33,218 nt of DNA, from positions 1 through 33,218 of the forward strand of contig QZKR01000158.1 in NCBI GenBank assembly GCA_003598065.1, in the 5' to 3' direction. Positions 14,298 to 22,945 of this stretch are shown here, one piece after another (positions within the stretch are counted from its first letter, which is position 1; each line of letters starts with the position of its first letter). The position numbers and the translations under genes are program-made. The notes below the pieces were generated by a model. The model was not told where the DNA came from, did no database searches, and saw only the letters and a program-made list of their open reading frames with translations. The stretch comes from Myxococcales bacterium. Its GTDB lineage: Bacteria; Myxococcota_A; SURF-8.

Positions 14298-16703
14298 TTA
14301 CGCCTTTGCCTCCGCTTTCTCCGCCGGTTTCGCCGCCGGCGCTTCCTTGGCCTGGATGACGTTGCGCAGCAGCACCAGCCCGATCGGCGAAGCGATGGCG
14401 ATCAGCCCGTACACGACCCACATCACTTCCGGGCCGGACCAGTAGCTCATGCCGCCTTCGTAATAGATCTGTTCGTAGGTGCCTTCGGGGCAGTATTCTT
14501 CCAGAAGCCAGCCGGAGAGCAGGCCGTTGAGCGGCTTGGAGACGAACAGCATCAGCGCCGCCAGCGACATGTACGTCCCGACGCGTCCTCGCGGCGCGAT
14601 GTTGGCGGCGTATTCGCTCGTGCGCGGCGACCAGATCACCTCGCCCACCGAGAACACGGCGATCTGCAGGAAGATGACGAGCAGATAGCCTTGATACGTG
14701 TCGAGGCCGAGCCAACCCCAGCTTGAACCAGGGATCATCAGAAACACCATCGAGAAAGCGGAAATCAGCGTGCCGGTGATAAAGCAGGGATAGATGCGCG
14801 TCCGGGCGATCAGCGGCACGGCGACGATCAGACCCAGCGAAATCAGGAAGGGATTGATCATGTTCAGCGTGCCGATCTGGATGCCCTCGCCTAGGACGCG
14901 CGTGTAGTACTTCGGCATCACCATGAACCAGTGCGTGAAAACCAGCCGCACGCCGAGGATGATGACGAGGAAGAGGATGTAGCGCCAGAAATTGCTCTCC
15001 TTGGCCACCGTATACAGCTTGAGGCCCGTGTCTTTCATCACCGGCCAGAGGGACAGATGCTCGGCGCTCTTCTGGCGGCGGTCCTCGAATTCTTTCGGAT
15101 CGACCGTCTCTCCCTTCGCCTGCTGTTCTCTCAGTTTTTCGACGCGCTCCTTCTCCTCCTCGTCGATGCCCTCGCGTAGCATGAACTGCACGAGAATGTA
15201 CGACAGGAAGACCATGAAGAAGCCGAAAATGAAGATCGACTGATTGCCGTATGGCAGCCGCAGCATATCGACGACCGGCCCGGCGAGCATCGCGGCGATA
15301 TTGACGACAAGGTAATAGCCCATAAAGACGGTCGTCCGCGTCCGCGAATTCGTGTAGTACTTCTTCGCCGTAAGGATGACGGGACTCATCAAGGCGGTGC
15401 CGAACGCGAGGATGAACAAGCCCACGACGAGCGCCGACATCGCCCAGAAGTTGCCCTTCGACCAGAAAAACTGTTTCGGCAGCGGCTTGGCCGATTCGCC
15501 GAGATTGGCCGGCAGATAAGTCCCCGCCAGCTCGGGATGCGTCTCCCACTTCAGGATAGCGGAATTGATCTTCCACATCGTCACTTCATGGCCGTGCACG
15601 TCGGTGAGGATGCCTAAAAAGGAGAGCAGCCCTTTTTTCGTCCCGTCGGCGTTGGCCAGTGAAACTTCCGCGTATTCCTTGTTCGAGCCGCGCATTTTCA
15701 ACTTCTTGCCGAGCGCGCCCTCGGGCATTTTGTCGGGCGCGCAGGCGAGCGAGGCTTTGTAACGCGCGCCATCGGGAGCGCGCAGGCGGAGGTTGGCCAG
15801 CGGCAGGTTGGCGAGATCGATAGTTTCCCGCCCGTCGGCGGCGGCCCGTCCCAAACTGGCCAGCGATTCGAGATAGCCCTGCTCGTGCGCTTCCACCGCC
15901 TCCCGCTCGGAGGTTTTTTCCAAGACCCAGCCGTCGGCGGTCAGATCGAACGCGACTCCCGCCTGCGGGCCCTTGTCCCAGGCCCCGGCGGCCTGGACTT
16001 TCTCCCAGTCGCTGCGTTTTTCGCCGTTTACCGTCCGCAGCACGCCGGAAAACGCGATCGTTCCTCCGGCTTCCCCGCTTTCCGGCGTCAAGCGAAGCTG
16101 CGAAAGCATCGCCGGCTTTTTCGCCTTTTCCTCCTCGCTGTAGACGGTCTGATCGCTGCAAGCAAGCTCGTGGCCGGTGCGCGGGGTCGCCGCATACCGC
16201 TCCCCCTTGCTATCGAAGGCGACGAGGCCGTCGCCCTGTTTCTCGATGCGCCAGGTTTCGTCCGAGTAACCGAAGGGATCGGGTTGCGTCTTCCCCTTCG
16301 GGACCTTATTGGCGTAACTCTCGACCTTCCATTCGTGGACCAGCTGGTCGGGCTTGAATTCGATCTGGTTGTCGGGCAGCGCCGGGACGAAGGCCAGCAT
16401 GCCGCGCGATATAACCAACAACACGAGACCGACCATCAGCGCCTTCTTGATGCCCACCGAATCGGTGAACGCGCCGACGAAGAAAATGACGATGGAAATC
16501 ACCATCGTCCACGCGCCGTAGACCCAGCCGGCGGCGACGTCGGAGAAACCGAAGTTGTCGGTGAGGTATTTGATGAGCACGAAGGAAAGCGTGAAATAGG
16601 CGAGACTGTCGAAAAGCGTCAGACCGTACATGATCCACACTTCGCGCGGACATTCGCCCAGGATTTTAAACGCCTTGAAGTAGTTCTTGATCGATTCCCA
16701 CAT
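14298..16703 (-). CDS. MFS (peptide/POT-like) transporter with a large extracytoplasmic insertion
   Basis: The 801-residue protein is a major facilitator with about 12 helices: TM1 near 22-47, TM2 58-80, motif-A-like loop GAFTDSVGIKKA (77-88), TM3 87-109, then TM4 418-446, TM5 457-480, TM6 487-509, a charged central loop (510-570) and the second half. The TM4-TM6 sequence (GTALMSPVILTAKKYY, TTVFMGYYLVVNIAAMLAGP) resembles proton-dependent oligopeptide transporters. Between TM3 and TM4 there is an insertion of about 310 residues, soluble, with two cysteines (C182, C321), which topology would place in the periplasm. Normal members are about 400-500 residues long. The substrate is unknown. A 35-codon gene ends three bases upstream of this ATG and holds its Shine-Dalgarno (GGGAG), so the two are coupled. 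Confidence 0.8.
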   Translation of the reverse strand: MWESIKNYFKAFKILGECPREVWIMYGLTLFDSLAYFTLSFVLIKYLTDNFGFSDVAAGWVYGAWTMVISIVIFFVGAFTDSVGIKKALMVGLVLLVISRGMLAFVPALPDNQIEFKPDQLVHEWKVESYANKVPKGKTQPDPFGYSDETWRIEKQGDGLVAFDSKGERYAATPRTGHELACSDQTVYSEEEKAKKPAMLSQLRLTPESGEAGGTIAFSGVLRTVNGEKRSDWEKVQAAGAWDKGPQAGVAFDLTADGWVLEKTSEREAVEAHEQGYLESLASLGRAAADGRETIDLANLPLANLRLRAPDGARYKASLACAPDKMPEGALGKKLKMRGSNKEYAEVSLANADGTKKGLLSFLGILTDVHGHEVTMWKINSAILKWETHPELAGTYLPANLGESAKPLPKQFFWSKGNFWAMSALVVGLFILAFGTALMSPVILTAKKYYTNSRTRTTVFMGYYLVVNIAAMLAGPVVDMLRLPYGNQSIFIFGFFMVFLSYILVQFMLREGIDEEEKERVEKLREQQAKGETVDPKEFEDRRQKSAEHLSLWPVMKDTGLKLYTVAKESNFWRYILFLVIILGVRLVFTHWFMVMPKYYTRVLGEGIQIGTLNMINPFLISLGLIVAVPLIARTRIYPCFITGTLISAFSMVFLMIPGSSWGWLGLDTYQGYLLVIFLQIAVFSVGEVIWSPRTSEYAANIAPRGRVGTYMSLAALMLFVSKPLNGLLSGWLLEEYCPEGTYEQIYYEGGMSYWSGPEVMWVVYGLIAIASPIGLVLLRNVIQAKEAPAAKPAEKAEAKA

Positions 16704-16706
16704 GCT

Positions 16707-16814
16707 TCATCTCCCGCGTTCGCTTCCGATGAAAACGAAAAGAAGATCTGCCGAGACAACGGCGAGCAACCCCAGTAAGATCGCCCACCCCAACCCGCCG
16801 CGTCCGATCCGCAT
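16707..16814 (-). CDS. 35-residue single-pass membrane microprotein upstream of the MFS gene
   Basis: An ATG at 16814 with AGGGAG seven bases upstream opens a 35-codon frame ending TGA at 16707, three bases before the transporter ATG. The product has a basic N-terminus (MRIGRGG), one hydrophobic helix (residues 9-29: GWAILLGLLAVVSADLLFVF) and a charged tail (GSERGR), the positive-inside pattern for an N-in membrane peptide. No homologue is recognised. Ribosome site, spacing and composition all support translation; the alternative is a leader peptide for the transporter gene. A function as a transporter accessory subunit is an inference from coupling. Confidence 0.6.
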   Translation of the reverse strand: MRIGRGGLGWAILLGLLAVVSADLLFVFIGSERGR

Positions 16815-16899
16815 GCAAAGACTCCCTGATGAGACTGGCGTATCGATAGAAGAAACCAAGACAGGCAAAGCCGTTTCTAACACGTCCGAAGCGGGCGGG

Positions 16900-18282
16900 C
16901 TAGTCCGGCCCGCGCCGATGCCCCTTGGGCTTGCGTCTCAGAATCCGCCCGACGACGTCGTGGTCGTGCGCCTCTGTGATCCGCACCGGGACGATGCGGC
17001 CGACTTCGGCCTTGCCCTCCACCAGATACGCCACGCCGTCGATGCCGCGCGCCTGGCTCCACATCCGGCCGGCAAACAAAAGCTCGCTCTCCTCGCTCGG
17101 CCCTTCGACAAGCACGTCCACCGTCTGGCCGACCAGCGTTTCCAGCCGGCGGCGCGACACTTCGCGCTGCGTTTCCATCAGTCGGGCGAGGCGTTCTTGA
17201 ACCACCTCTTCCGGCGCCCGCCCCCAAAGCCGCGCCGCGCGCGTTCCGTCTTCCGGCGAATAGGCAAATGCCCCCAGGCGATCGAAATGTCCCTCGGCGA
17301 CGAAATCGAGCAGACGCCCGAACCGGTCTTCGGTTTCGCCGGGGAAACCCACGATAACCGTGGTCCGCAACGCGCCGTTGGGAAAACGGGCCCGGATGCG
17401 CTCGACGGCCAGCCGCGTCGAGGCTTCGTCGTCGCGCCGCTCCATCGCACGCAGGATGGCGTCGTCGATATGCTGGACCGGCATGTCGAAATAGGGCAGG
17501 ATCGCCTCGCCTTCCCCGATGGCGTCGAGCAGCTCGCCATCGACGCGGCGCGGGTAGAGGTAGTGCAGACGCAGCCAATGATCTCCCTGCGCCAGTTCCG
17601 GCTCGCGCAGCAGGCGGGCGAGCGTCGTCCCATCCTTGCGATCCAGCCCGTAGGCGCTGACGTCCTGGCCGATCAGGCAGATTTCGGATACGCCGCGTTG
17701 CTTCAGCCGGCGTACTTCCGCGGCGAGATCGTCGATCGGCCGGCTGCGCTGCGAACCTCGCAGCTTGGGGATGATGCAGAAGGAACAGCCGGAGGAGCAG
17801 CCCTCCGACACTTTCACGTTCGCCGTGTAAAACGGCGTCGCGGCCACGCGCGGCGCGTCGGCGTCCAGCAGGTAGCGCGGCCGGCCGATCGTCAGACGCG
17901 GCGCGGCGGAAGGCGCAAGCAACTGCGAAAAGCTCAGCAGGTCGCCCGTGCCGAGAAAATGATCGACCTCGGGCAGTTCCTCGGCGAGTTCATCCGGGTA
18001 ACGCTGCGCCAGGCAGCCGGCGACGACGAGCATCCGGCAGCGGCCTTCCTTCTTGTAGCGCGCCACGTCGAGGATGGCGTCGATCGATTCTTCCTTGGCC
18101 GGACCGATGAAGGCGCAGGTGTTGACGAGGATGACGTCGGCGTCCTCCGGATCGGCGGTCAGGACGCAGCCGGCGCGCTCTGCGACGCCCATCAAAACTT
18201 CGCTGTCAACGAGATTCTTGTCGCAGCCGAGCGAAACGACGTACAACCGGCGACCCGCGGTCTCTTCCTTCGGCTGGGTCAT
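16900..18282 (-). CDS. rimO: Ribosomal protein S12 methylthiotransferase RimO
   Basis: The 460-residue radical-SAM enzyme has the three domains of the methylthiotransferase family. The N-terminal UPF0004 domain holds the auxiliary-cluster cysteines in SLGCDKNLVDSE (C20), VNTCAFI (C56) and AGCLAQRY (C90). The radical-SAM core has CSSGCSFC (C162, C166, C169), and a C-terminal TRAM domain follows. SLGCDKNLVDSE and the CSSGCSFCIIP form are diagnostic for RimO rather than MiaB. It adds a methylthio group to an Asp of ribosomal protein S12. The start overlaps the stop of the acidic lipoprotein gene (ATGA), so it is cotranslated with that gene. The usual length is about 440 residues, so it is intact. 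Confidence 0.95.
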   Translation of the reverse strand: MTQPKEETAGRRLYVVSLGCDKNLVDSEVLMGVAERAGCVLTADPEDADVILVNTCAFIGPAKEESIDAILDVARYKKEGRCRMLVVAGCLAQRYPDELAEELPEVDHFLGTGDLLSFSQLLAPSAAPRLTIGRPRYLLDADAPRVAATPFYTANVKVSEGCSSGCSFCIIPKLRGSQRSRPIDDLAAEVRRLKQRGVSEICLIGQDVSAYGLDRKDGTTLARLLREPELAQGDHWLRLHYLYPRRVDGELLDAIGEGEAILPYFDMPVQHIDDAILRAMERRDDEASTRLAVERIRARFPNGALRTTVIVGFPGETEDRFGRLLDFVAEGHFDRLGAFAYSPEDGTRAARLWGRAPEEVVQERLARLMETQREVSRRRLETLVGQTVDVLVEGPSEESELLFAGRMWSQARGIDGVAYLVEGKAEVGRIVPVRITEAHDHDVVGRILRRKPKGHRRGPD

Positions 18283-19877
18283 GGAGTCTCGTCCTCAAGT
18301 TCCAGGCCGTCCGCCTCCTCGACGTCCGCGTTCGCGTCGCCGTCCGCTTCCGCTTCGGCGTCGGCCATTTCGTCCGGCTCGCCGGCTTCTTCCTCAAGTT
18401 CGAAAACGACGTCGTCCTCCAGGAAATCAGTCGCTTCGGCATCGGCGGGTTCCGGGTCGAGGTCGTCATCGCCGTCGATCGCCAGTTCCTCTTCGTCGCC
18501 GCCGCCTTCGCTCAATTCCCGTTCATCCTCGACTTCCGCTTCGTCTTCGATTTCGGTCTCTTCTTCGTCGTCGCCGTCGCCTTCCTCTTCCTCGACGTCG
18601 TCCGCGCAGAGGCAATCCAGCGAAATTTCGTAGTACGAGGTGCTGCCCAGAAAACCATCGACCACGAGGTAACGCGCCTCGCCGCTTTCCACGTCGAAAT
18701 CGATAAATTCATCCTCATCGTCGGAATTGGTGCTGGAGTCGAGACAGGCCTCGGAATCGCAAGCGTCCAGGAGAATGAAATCGAGGTCGTCGCCGAGGTC
18801 CGTCAGCAGCGCCAGGACGCGGCAATCGTCGGGAGCCTCGAAAAAGTAAACGACCTCCGGGGCTGTTTCGGCATATGTCGCGCATCCGTATTCTTCGAAG
18901 CGCGCCGCGCCATACGTTGCGTTGTCGTGCGCGAAGCTGTCGCCGCAGGCGATGGTGAAATCGGCGGCGCAGGGGCCGGCTTCGCCTTCCTCTCTTTCGG
19001 CCTCTCCTTCCGGGTCAATGTCGCCGTCTGGTTCTTCACAGGCGACGGAGAGCGCGAAATCGCCCGTTGCGCCGGCGTACCCTTCGACCGCAACGACGAA
19101 TTCCTCGTCGGCCTCGGCCATGAAGCTCAGTGCTTCATCGACGAGCCCTTCGCCGCGCGCCAGGCAGGCGTCGGAGCGGCATCCCGAAAGCAGAAACAGG
19201 TCGAGATCGGCGGCTTCGGCGTCAAGCGTCAGCGTGACGGCGGCCTCGGCGGGGCTGGCGAAGCGGAAAAGCACCTCCGGGCCGCTTTCGTCGAGGAAAG
19301 TGCAGTCGTACTCGTCGATGCGCGGCGCACCGTCGAAACCGTTGTGGAGATAGACGATCTGACCGCAGGATAGCGTGAAATCGGGCTCGCAGCTTACGGC
19401 CTCGAACTCGTATTCGTCCACTTCGGGTTCCGGCTCGGCTTCGGGGGCGGCTTCTTCGTCATCGTCGGCCAGTTCTTCCGGCTCCGGTTCATCTTCCAGG
19501 AATTCCTCTTCGCCGAAGTCGCCATCCTCGAACGGCTCGGGGTCGTCCTCCGAAGCTTCTGCCTCCTCGTCCGCGTATTCCTCAGGATCGGCGTCGCCCT
19601 GTTCCTCATCAACGTCGTCTATTTCTGCTTCGTCGGCGTCGATGTTCTCTTCGCCGTCGCCGTCCGGCGGTAGTTCGGTCTCGCTTTCTCCTACGGATTC
19701 GCGGTCCGACTCGTCGCCGTCAGCATCCTCAAAATCGTCATCGACCGTCTCGGCGGGGTCGGCGTCCGCCGCCGCACCGCCCCCGGACGTCGCGCAGCCG
19801 CCCGCCGTCAGGATCATCCAGACGGCGGCCGCTATCAGCCAGGGCCAATGACAGGATTTTGACGTTTGCGCCTTCAT
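18279..19877 (-). CDS. Very acidic lipoprotein with a duplicated six-cysteine domain
   Basis: The 532-residue protein has a lipoprotein signal (hydrophobic core 13-24, lipobox ending C28), then an Asp/Glu-rich linker (about 38-160), a first domain (163-280), a short acidic linker, a second domain (303-424) and a long acidic tail (425-532). The two domains are paralogous: cysteines at 163, 171, 192, 233, 238, 280 match 303, 311, 332, 373, 378, 422 with nearly the same spacing. Each also has a DLDLFLL/DLDFILL strand near a CxSxAC pair, which recalls PPC-type beta-sandwich domains. It should sit on the cell surface or in the periplasm; three probable disulfides per domain are inferred. Function unknown. 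The ATG at 19877 begins the signal peptide; upstream in-frame codons start with TTG and are rejected. It leads the rimO operon. Confidence 0.8.
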   Translation of the reverse strand: MKAQTSKSCHWPWLIAAAVWMILTAGGCATSGGGAAADADPAETVDDDFEDADGDESDRESVGESETELPPDGDGEENIDADEAEIDDVDEEQGDADPEEYADEEAEASEDDPEPFEDGDFGEEEFLEDEPEPEELADDDEEAAPEAEPEPEVDEYEFEAVSCEPDFTLSCGQIVYLHNGFDGAPRIDEYDCTFLDESGPEVLFRFASPAEAAVTLTLDAEAADLDLFLLSGCRSDACLARGEGLVDEALSFMAEADEEFVVAVEGYAGATGDFALSVACEEPDGDIDPEGEAEREEGEAGPCAADFTIACGDSFAHDNATYGAARFEEYGCATYAETAPEVVYFFEAPDDCRVLALLTDLGDDLDFILLDACDSEACLDSSTNSDDEDEFIDFDVESGEARYLVVDGFLGSTSYYEISLDCLCADDVEEEEGDGDDEEETEIEDEAEVEDERELSEGGGDEEELAIDGDDDLDPEPADAEATDFLEDDVVFELEEEAGEPDEMADAEAEADGDANADVEEADGLELEDETP

Positions 19878-19887
19878 GGTAAAGCGG

Positions 19888-19916
19888 ATTCTAGCAGGGA
19901 CTCCCGTTGCGGCCAA
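19888..19916 (-). promoter_or_regulatory. Promoter of the lipoprotein-rimO operon, nearly leaderless
   Basis: On the minus strand TTGGCC, 17 bp, TAGAAT with an upstream TG (extended -10). Only ten bases separate the -10 box from the ATG at 19877, so the transcript would have a leader of about four bases or none. Confidence 0.6.
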
Positions 19917-19956
19917 ATGCTTTCCCAAATTGAAAAAATATAGCGAATAGAGGATC

Positions 19957-19985
19957 TTGACTTCACCCGCCCCCTCTGCTACGCA
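19957..19985 (+). promoter_or_regulatory. Weak candidate promoter of murJ
   Basis: TTGACT, 17 bp, TACGCA preceded by TG (extended -10). The -10 box is poor, but position and spacing fit, with AAGGAG about ten bases further on. Confidence 0.35.
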
Positions 19986-20004
19986 TCGGGTCTAAGGAGT
20001 TTTC

Positions 20005-21591
20005 ATGCCCGAAGCGTCGGTGAAGCGGGGCCTCGTTCTGGCGGCGGGACTGATGGGAGCGTTCACCTTCATCAGCCGCGCTCTGGGATTGGTGCGCGAG
20101 ATCGTCCGCGCCCACTTTCTCGGCACCAGCCTGATGGCCGACGCCTTCACCGTCGCCTTCATGATCCCCAATCTTTTCCGCCGCCTGGTCGGCGAAGGGG
20201 CGATGACCGCCGCGTCCGTGCCCGTGCTGATCGACGAGGAACGCGCCGGCGGCCGGGCGCGGCTGGCCGAGGTTGTCAACAGCTTCTTCACGCTCTTCAC
20301 CTTCCTTTTGACCGCCCTCTGCATCATCTTCGTCCTCGCCGCCGGCATTCTGGTCGAGCACGTCTTCGCGCGCGGCTTCGCCGCCGACGCGGAAAAGCTC
20401 GCACTGACCGCCGAATTGACGCGCTACATGTTTTTCTACCTGCTGTTCATCGGGCTGGCCGCCGTGTTGCAGGCGGCGCTCAACAGCTTCAGGATTTTCG
20501 GCCCCTCTTCGTTTCATCCGATCCTGATGAATTTGAGCGTCATTCTGTGCGCCATCGGCCTTTCGCCTTACTTCAGCAAGCCGGTCTACGCCTTCGCCAT
20601 CGGCGTGATGCTCGGCGGCGCGCTGCAGCTTTTCTTCCAGGTTCCCTATGTCCGCCGCGCCGGCGTCTCTTTGCTGCCGTCGTTCAAATGGCGCGACCCC
20701 GCCGTTATGAAAATCCTCAGGCTGATGGTTCCCGGCCTGCTCGGCGCCGGGGTGTACCAGATCAACGTGCTGCTGTCGCAGATGATCGCCACCTACCTCT
20801 CCGAGGGCGCGGTGGCGGCGCTGCAATACTCCGCGCGGCTCACCGAGTTCACGCTCGGCATCGTGGTGGTGGCGGTCTCCACGGCCGTTCTCCCCACTTT
20901 TTCCGGCTTCGTCTCCGAAGGCCGCATGGACAAATACCGCGAAACCCTGGATTTCGCCCTGCGGCTGATCGCCTTCGTGACGATCCCGGCCACGGTGGGG
21001 CTGATCGTCATCCGGGCGCCGATGATCAACCTGCTTTTCAAAACCGGCCGCTTCGACGCCGAATCCGTGCGCATCACCGCCCACGCCTTTTTCTTCCACG
21101 CCCTAGGCCTCTATTTCATCGGCGCGGGGCGCGTGCTCGTGCCGGCCTTCTATTCCCTGAAAGACATGACCACGCCGGTCAAGGCGGCGATCCTGGCTAC
21201 GATCGTCAATCTCGTCGCCTGCCTCCTGCTGATGGGCCCTCTGGCGCAGGGCGGCATCGCCCTCGCCAACAGCCTGTCGGCGTTCGCCCAGGCGGCGTTC
21301 CTCGTATTCCTGCTCAGGCGGCGGCTCGGCCGCATGTCCGGGCGGGCGCTCGGAGCATCGCTTCTGCGCATTGGCCTGGCGGCGGCGCTGATGGGGCTGA
21401 CCGGCTGGGGGATGATCGCCGGATTCGGGCTCGACGTGGAGACGCGGCGGCTGGTGCTGATTCCCGGTCTCTTGGCGGTCATCGCCGTCTGCACCCTCGT
21501 CTTCGCGTTCGCGTCTTATGCCCTGAAAAGCCCGGAGATGCGCGACCTCTGGGCGGTCGTCAGAAGACGGTTCGATCGGCGGCGCGCATAA
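20005..21591 (+). CDS. murJ: Lipid II flippase MurJ
   Basis: The 528-residue polytopic protein has the MurJ/MviN signature throughout: TFISRALGLVREIVRAHFLGTS near the N-terminus, DAFTVAFMIPNLFRRLVGEGAMTAASVPVL, and in the second half LPTFS, RAPMINLLFKTGRFDAES and PAFYSLKDMTTPVKAA. These match the MOP-superfamily flippase that moves lipid-linked peptidoglycan precursor across the inner membrane. Fourteen hydrophobic helices are expected, and the length is normal (about 510-530). The ATG at 20005 follows AAGGAG. It is transcribed alone and diverges from the acidic lipoprotein gene; it converges on the antiporter gene with about 60 bp between them and no clear terminator there. Confidence 0.95.
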   Translation: MPEASVKRGLVLAAGLMGAFTFISRALGLVREIVRAHFLGTSLMADAFTVAFMIPNLFRRLVGEGAMTAASVPVLIDEERAGGRARLAEVVNSFFTLFTFLLTALCIIFVLAAGILVEHVFARGFAADAEKLALTAELTRYMFFYLLFIGLAAVLQAALNSFRIFGPSSFHPILMNLSVILCAIGLSPYFSKPVYAFAIGVMLGGALQLFFQVPYVRRAGVSLLPSFKWRDPAVMKILRLMVPGLLGAGVYQINVLLSQMIATYLSEGAVAALQYSARLTEFTLGIVVVAVSTAVLPTFSGFVSEGRMDKYRETLDFALRLIAFVTIPATVGLIVIRAPMINLLFKTGRFDAESVRITAHAFFFHALGLYFIGAGRVLVPAFYSLKDMTTPVKAAILATIVNLVACLLLMGPLAQGGIALANSLSAFAQAAFLVFLLRRRLGRMSGRALGASLLRIGLAAALMGLTGWGMIAGFGLDVETRRLVLIPGLLAVIAVCTLVFAFASYALKSPEMRDLWAVVRRRFDRRRA

Positions 21592-21654
21592 TCTCCACTT
21601 CTGCAACAACAACCCGTCACTTGAAACGAAGCAACGGTGCAGGTGGAACGCCGC

Positions 21655-22860
21655 CTACCCTTCCTCGTTCAGCCCGCCATTCCGAGTTGCGGGAACATCC
21701 GCCTGTGCAGGACTGGGGAGAAGATGCCGCGGCAAAAAGGCGATGCCGGCGATCAGCGTCGGCACGACGGCGCTGGCGATGACGGCGGCGACGAGAAAAG
21801 AGTATTGCTCCCGGGTGACGATGCCGTGGGAGTAACCGTAGATGGCCGAGATCGTGCCGAAGGTAAGCCCCGTGGACATGAGCAGCGTGTAATACCAGCG
21901 CTCGTTGCGCTCTTTGCGGAACAAGGCGATGAAAGGATACAAACCGAAAATTTTGGAGGCGACCTTGCCCGCCAACAGAACGGCGAAGACGAGCGGCGCG
22001 GCCGCGAGAGCGGACAAGGACACGAGCGTCCCGGCGCGGAGGAAGTAGAACGGCGTGAGAAATCCCACCGTCAGCGTCCGCAGCCGCCGCACCCAGAAAA
22101 TATCGCGCGCCGCGCTTCCGGCCAGCACCATCCCGGCAATGTAAGCAGGCAACACCGCTTCGCTTCCCGACCATAGAGCCAACGCCCCAAACCCGAAAAG
22201 GACAAAGGCCACCCATTTGGTGCGGATCGCGGCGGTGCGATTGGCATAAAAACGAGTCAGCCAGGCGGTCGTGGCGGGAAGCGCGGCCAGAAGGACGACG
22301 CTCGCCGCGAGGAAGACCAGGGTTTTGTAGGTGAAGGGCGCGAACAGGAGGCCCAGGGCGATGACCGTCCCCAGGTCGTTGACGAAACAAGCGCCCAGGA
22401 TGCCTTTGCCGAACTCGGTCTTGTTGAAGCCCGTCTCCAGCATGACGGCGTAGACCACGGCCATCGACGTGGTCGAGAGCGCCACTCCGCCCAGCCAGCT
22501 CGCCTGCGCGTCCCAGCCCAGCAGGAACCTCGCCACGGCCGTGCAACCCAGGAACGGAGCGAGAAAGCCGACCAGACCGACGAGGGAAACCTCTTTCCAC
22601 TTGACGCGGATTACGGCCGGGTCCAGTTCCGCCCCCGCCAGGAAGGTGAGCAGCACCGCGCCGGACGAGGCGAGGAAGCGCAGCCATTCCAGGTTGGCCC
22701 CCAGCGCCTCGGGACCGCCCCACGGCGCAGCCACGGCGGCGGCGGCGACGCCGATGCAGATCTCCACCAGGGCGATGGATATGCGCAGGTGATAAGCGAC
22801 GACGGCGGCGACGACGGCCAATCCAAGCCACAGCGTGGCGATGGCGAAAGGCTGCTCCAT
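21655..22860 (-). CDS. CPA2-family cation/proton antiporter under fluoride riboswitch control
   Basis: The 401-residue membrane protein has about 12-13 hydrophobic helices and the CPA2 Na+/H+ exchanger features: LTFLAGAELD (residues 71-80), a broken-helix region GVALSTTSMAVVYAVMLETG (125-144) and the ion-binding pair in ACFVNDLGT (N161-D162). The Asn-Asp form, rather than Asp-Asp, is the form linked with electroneutral exchange. There is no cytoplasmic regulatory (RCK) domain, unlike KefB/C. A fluoride riboswitch with an intrinsic terminator sits in the leader, so the product is probably induced by fluoride; no crcB/fluc or CLC-F gene is in the window. It may restore ion or pH balance during fluoride entry, or act on fluoride more directly; this is open. 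The ATG has GGAGGA five bases upstream. Confidence 0.88.
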   Translation of the reverse strand: MEQPFAIATLWLGLAVVAAVVAYHLRISIALVEICIGVAAAAVAAPWGGPEALGANLEWLRFLASSGAVLLTFLAGAELDPAVIRVKWKEVSLVGLVGFLAPFLGCTAVARFLLGWDAQASWLGGVALSTTSMAVVYAVMLETGFNKTEFGKGILGACFVNDLGTVIALGLLFAPFTYKTLVFLAASVVLLAALPATTAWLTRFYANRTAAIRTKWVAFVLFGFGALALWSGSEAVLPAYIAGMVLAGSAARDIFWVRRLRTLTVGFLTPFYFLRAGTLVSLSALAAAPLVFAVLLAGKVASKIFGLYPFIALFRKERNERWYYTLLMSTGLTFGTISAIYGYSHGIVTREQYSFLVAAVIASAVVPTLIAGIAFLPRHLLPSPAQADVPATRNGGLNEEG

Positions 22861-22881
22861 GCGTGTCCTCCTCCCGACATT

Positions 22882-22922
22882 AACAACAAAACCAGCCTCC
22901 CGGCGGGTAAGCTTCCAGGCTG
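22882..22922 (-). terminator. Terminator of the fluoride riboswitch (expression platform)
   Basis: On the minus strand CAGCCT and AGGCTG close a hairpin with an 18-base loop and are followed by TTTTGTTGTT. CCCGCCG inside this loop is the exact complement of CGGCGGG just after the aptamer (22929-22935), so an antiterminator can form instead. Ligand binding would be expected to favour read-through. Confidence 0.7.
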
Positions 22923-22945
22923 CGACTTCCCCGCCGACTACGGCG

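Noticed and set aside
16687..18633. A 648-codon plus-strand frame across rimO
   Set aside because: It is antisense to a fully intact rimO and to the acidic lipoprotein gene, with a Ser-rich tail that is the complement of Asp/Glu codons.
18279..19877. The acidic lipoprotein as a DNA-level satellite or assembly artefact
   Set aside because: Asp and Glu codons vary freely, the two Cys domains are well diverged, and the signal peptide, promoter and rimO overlap are all in order.
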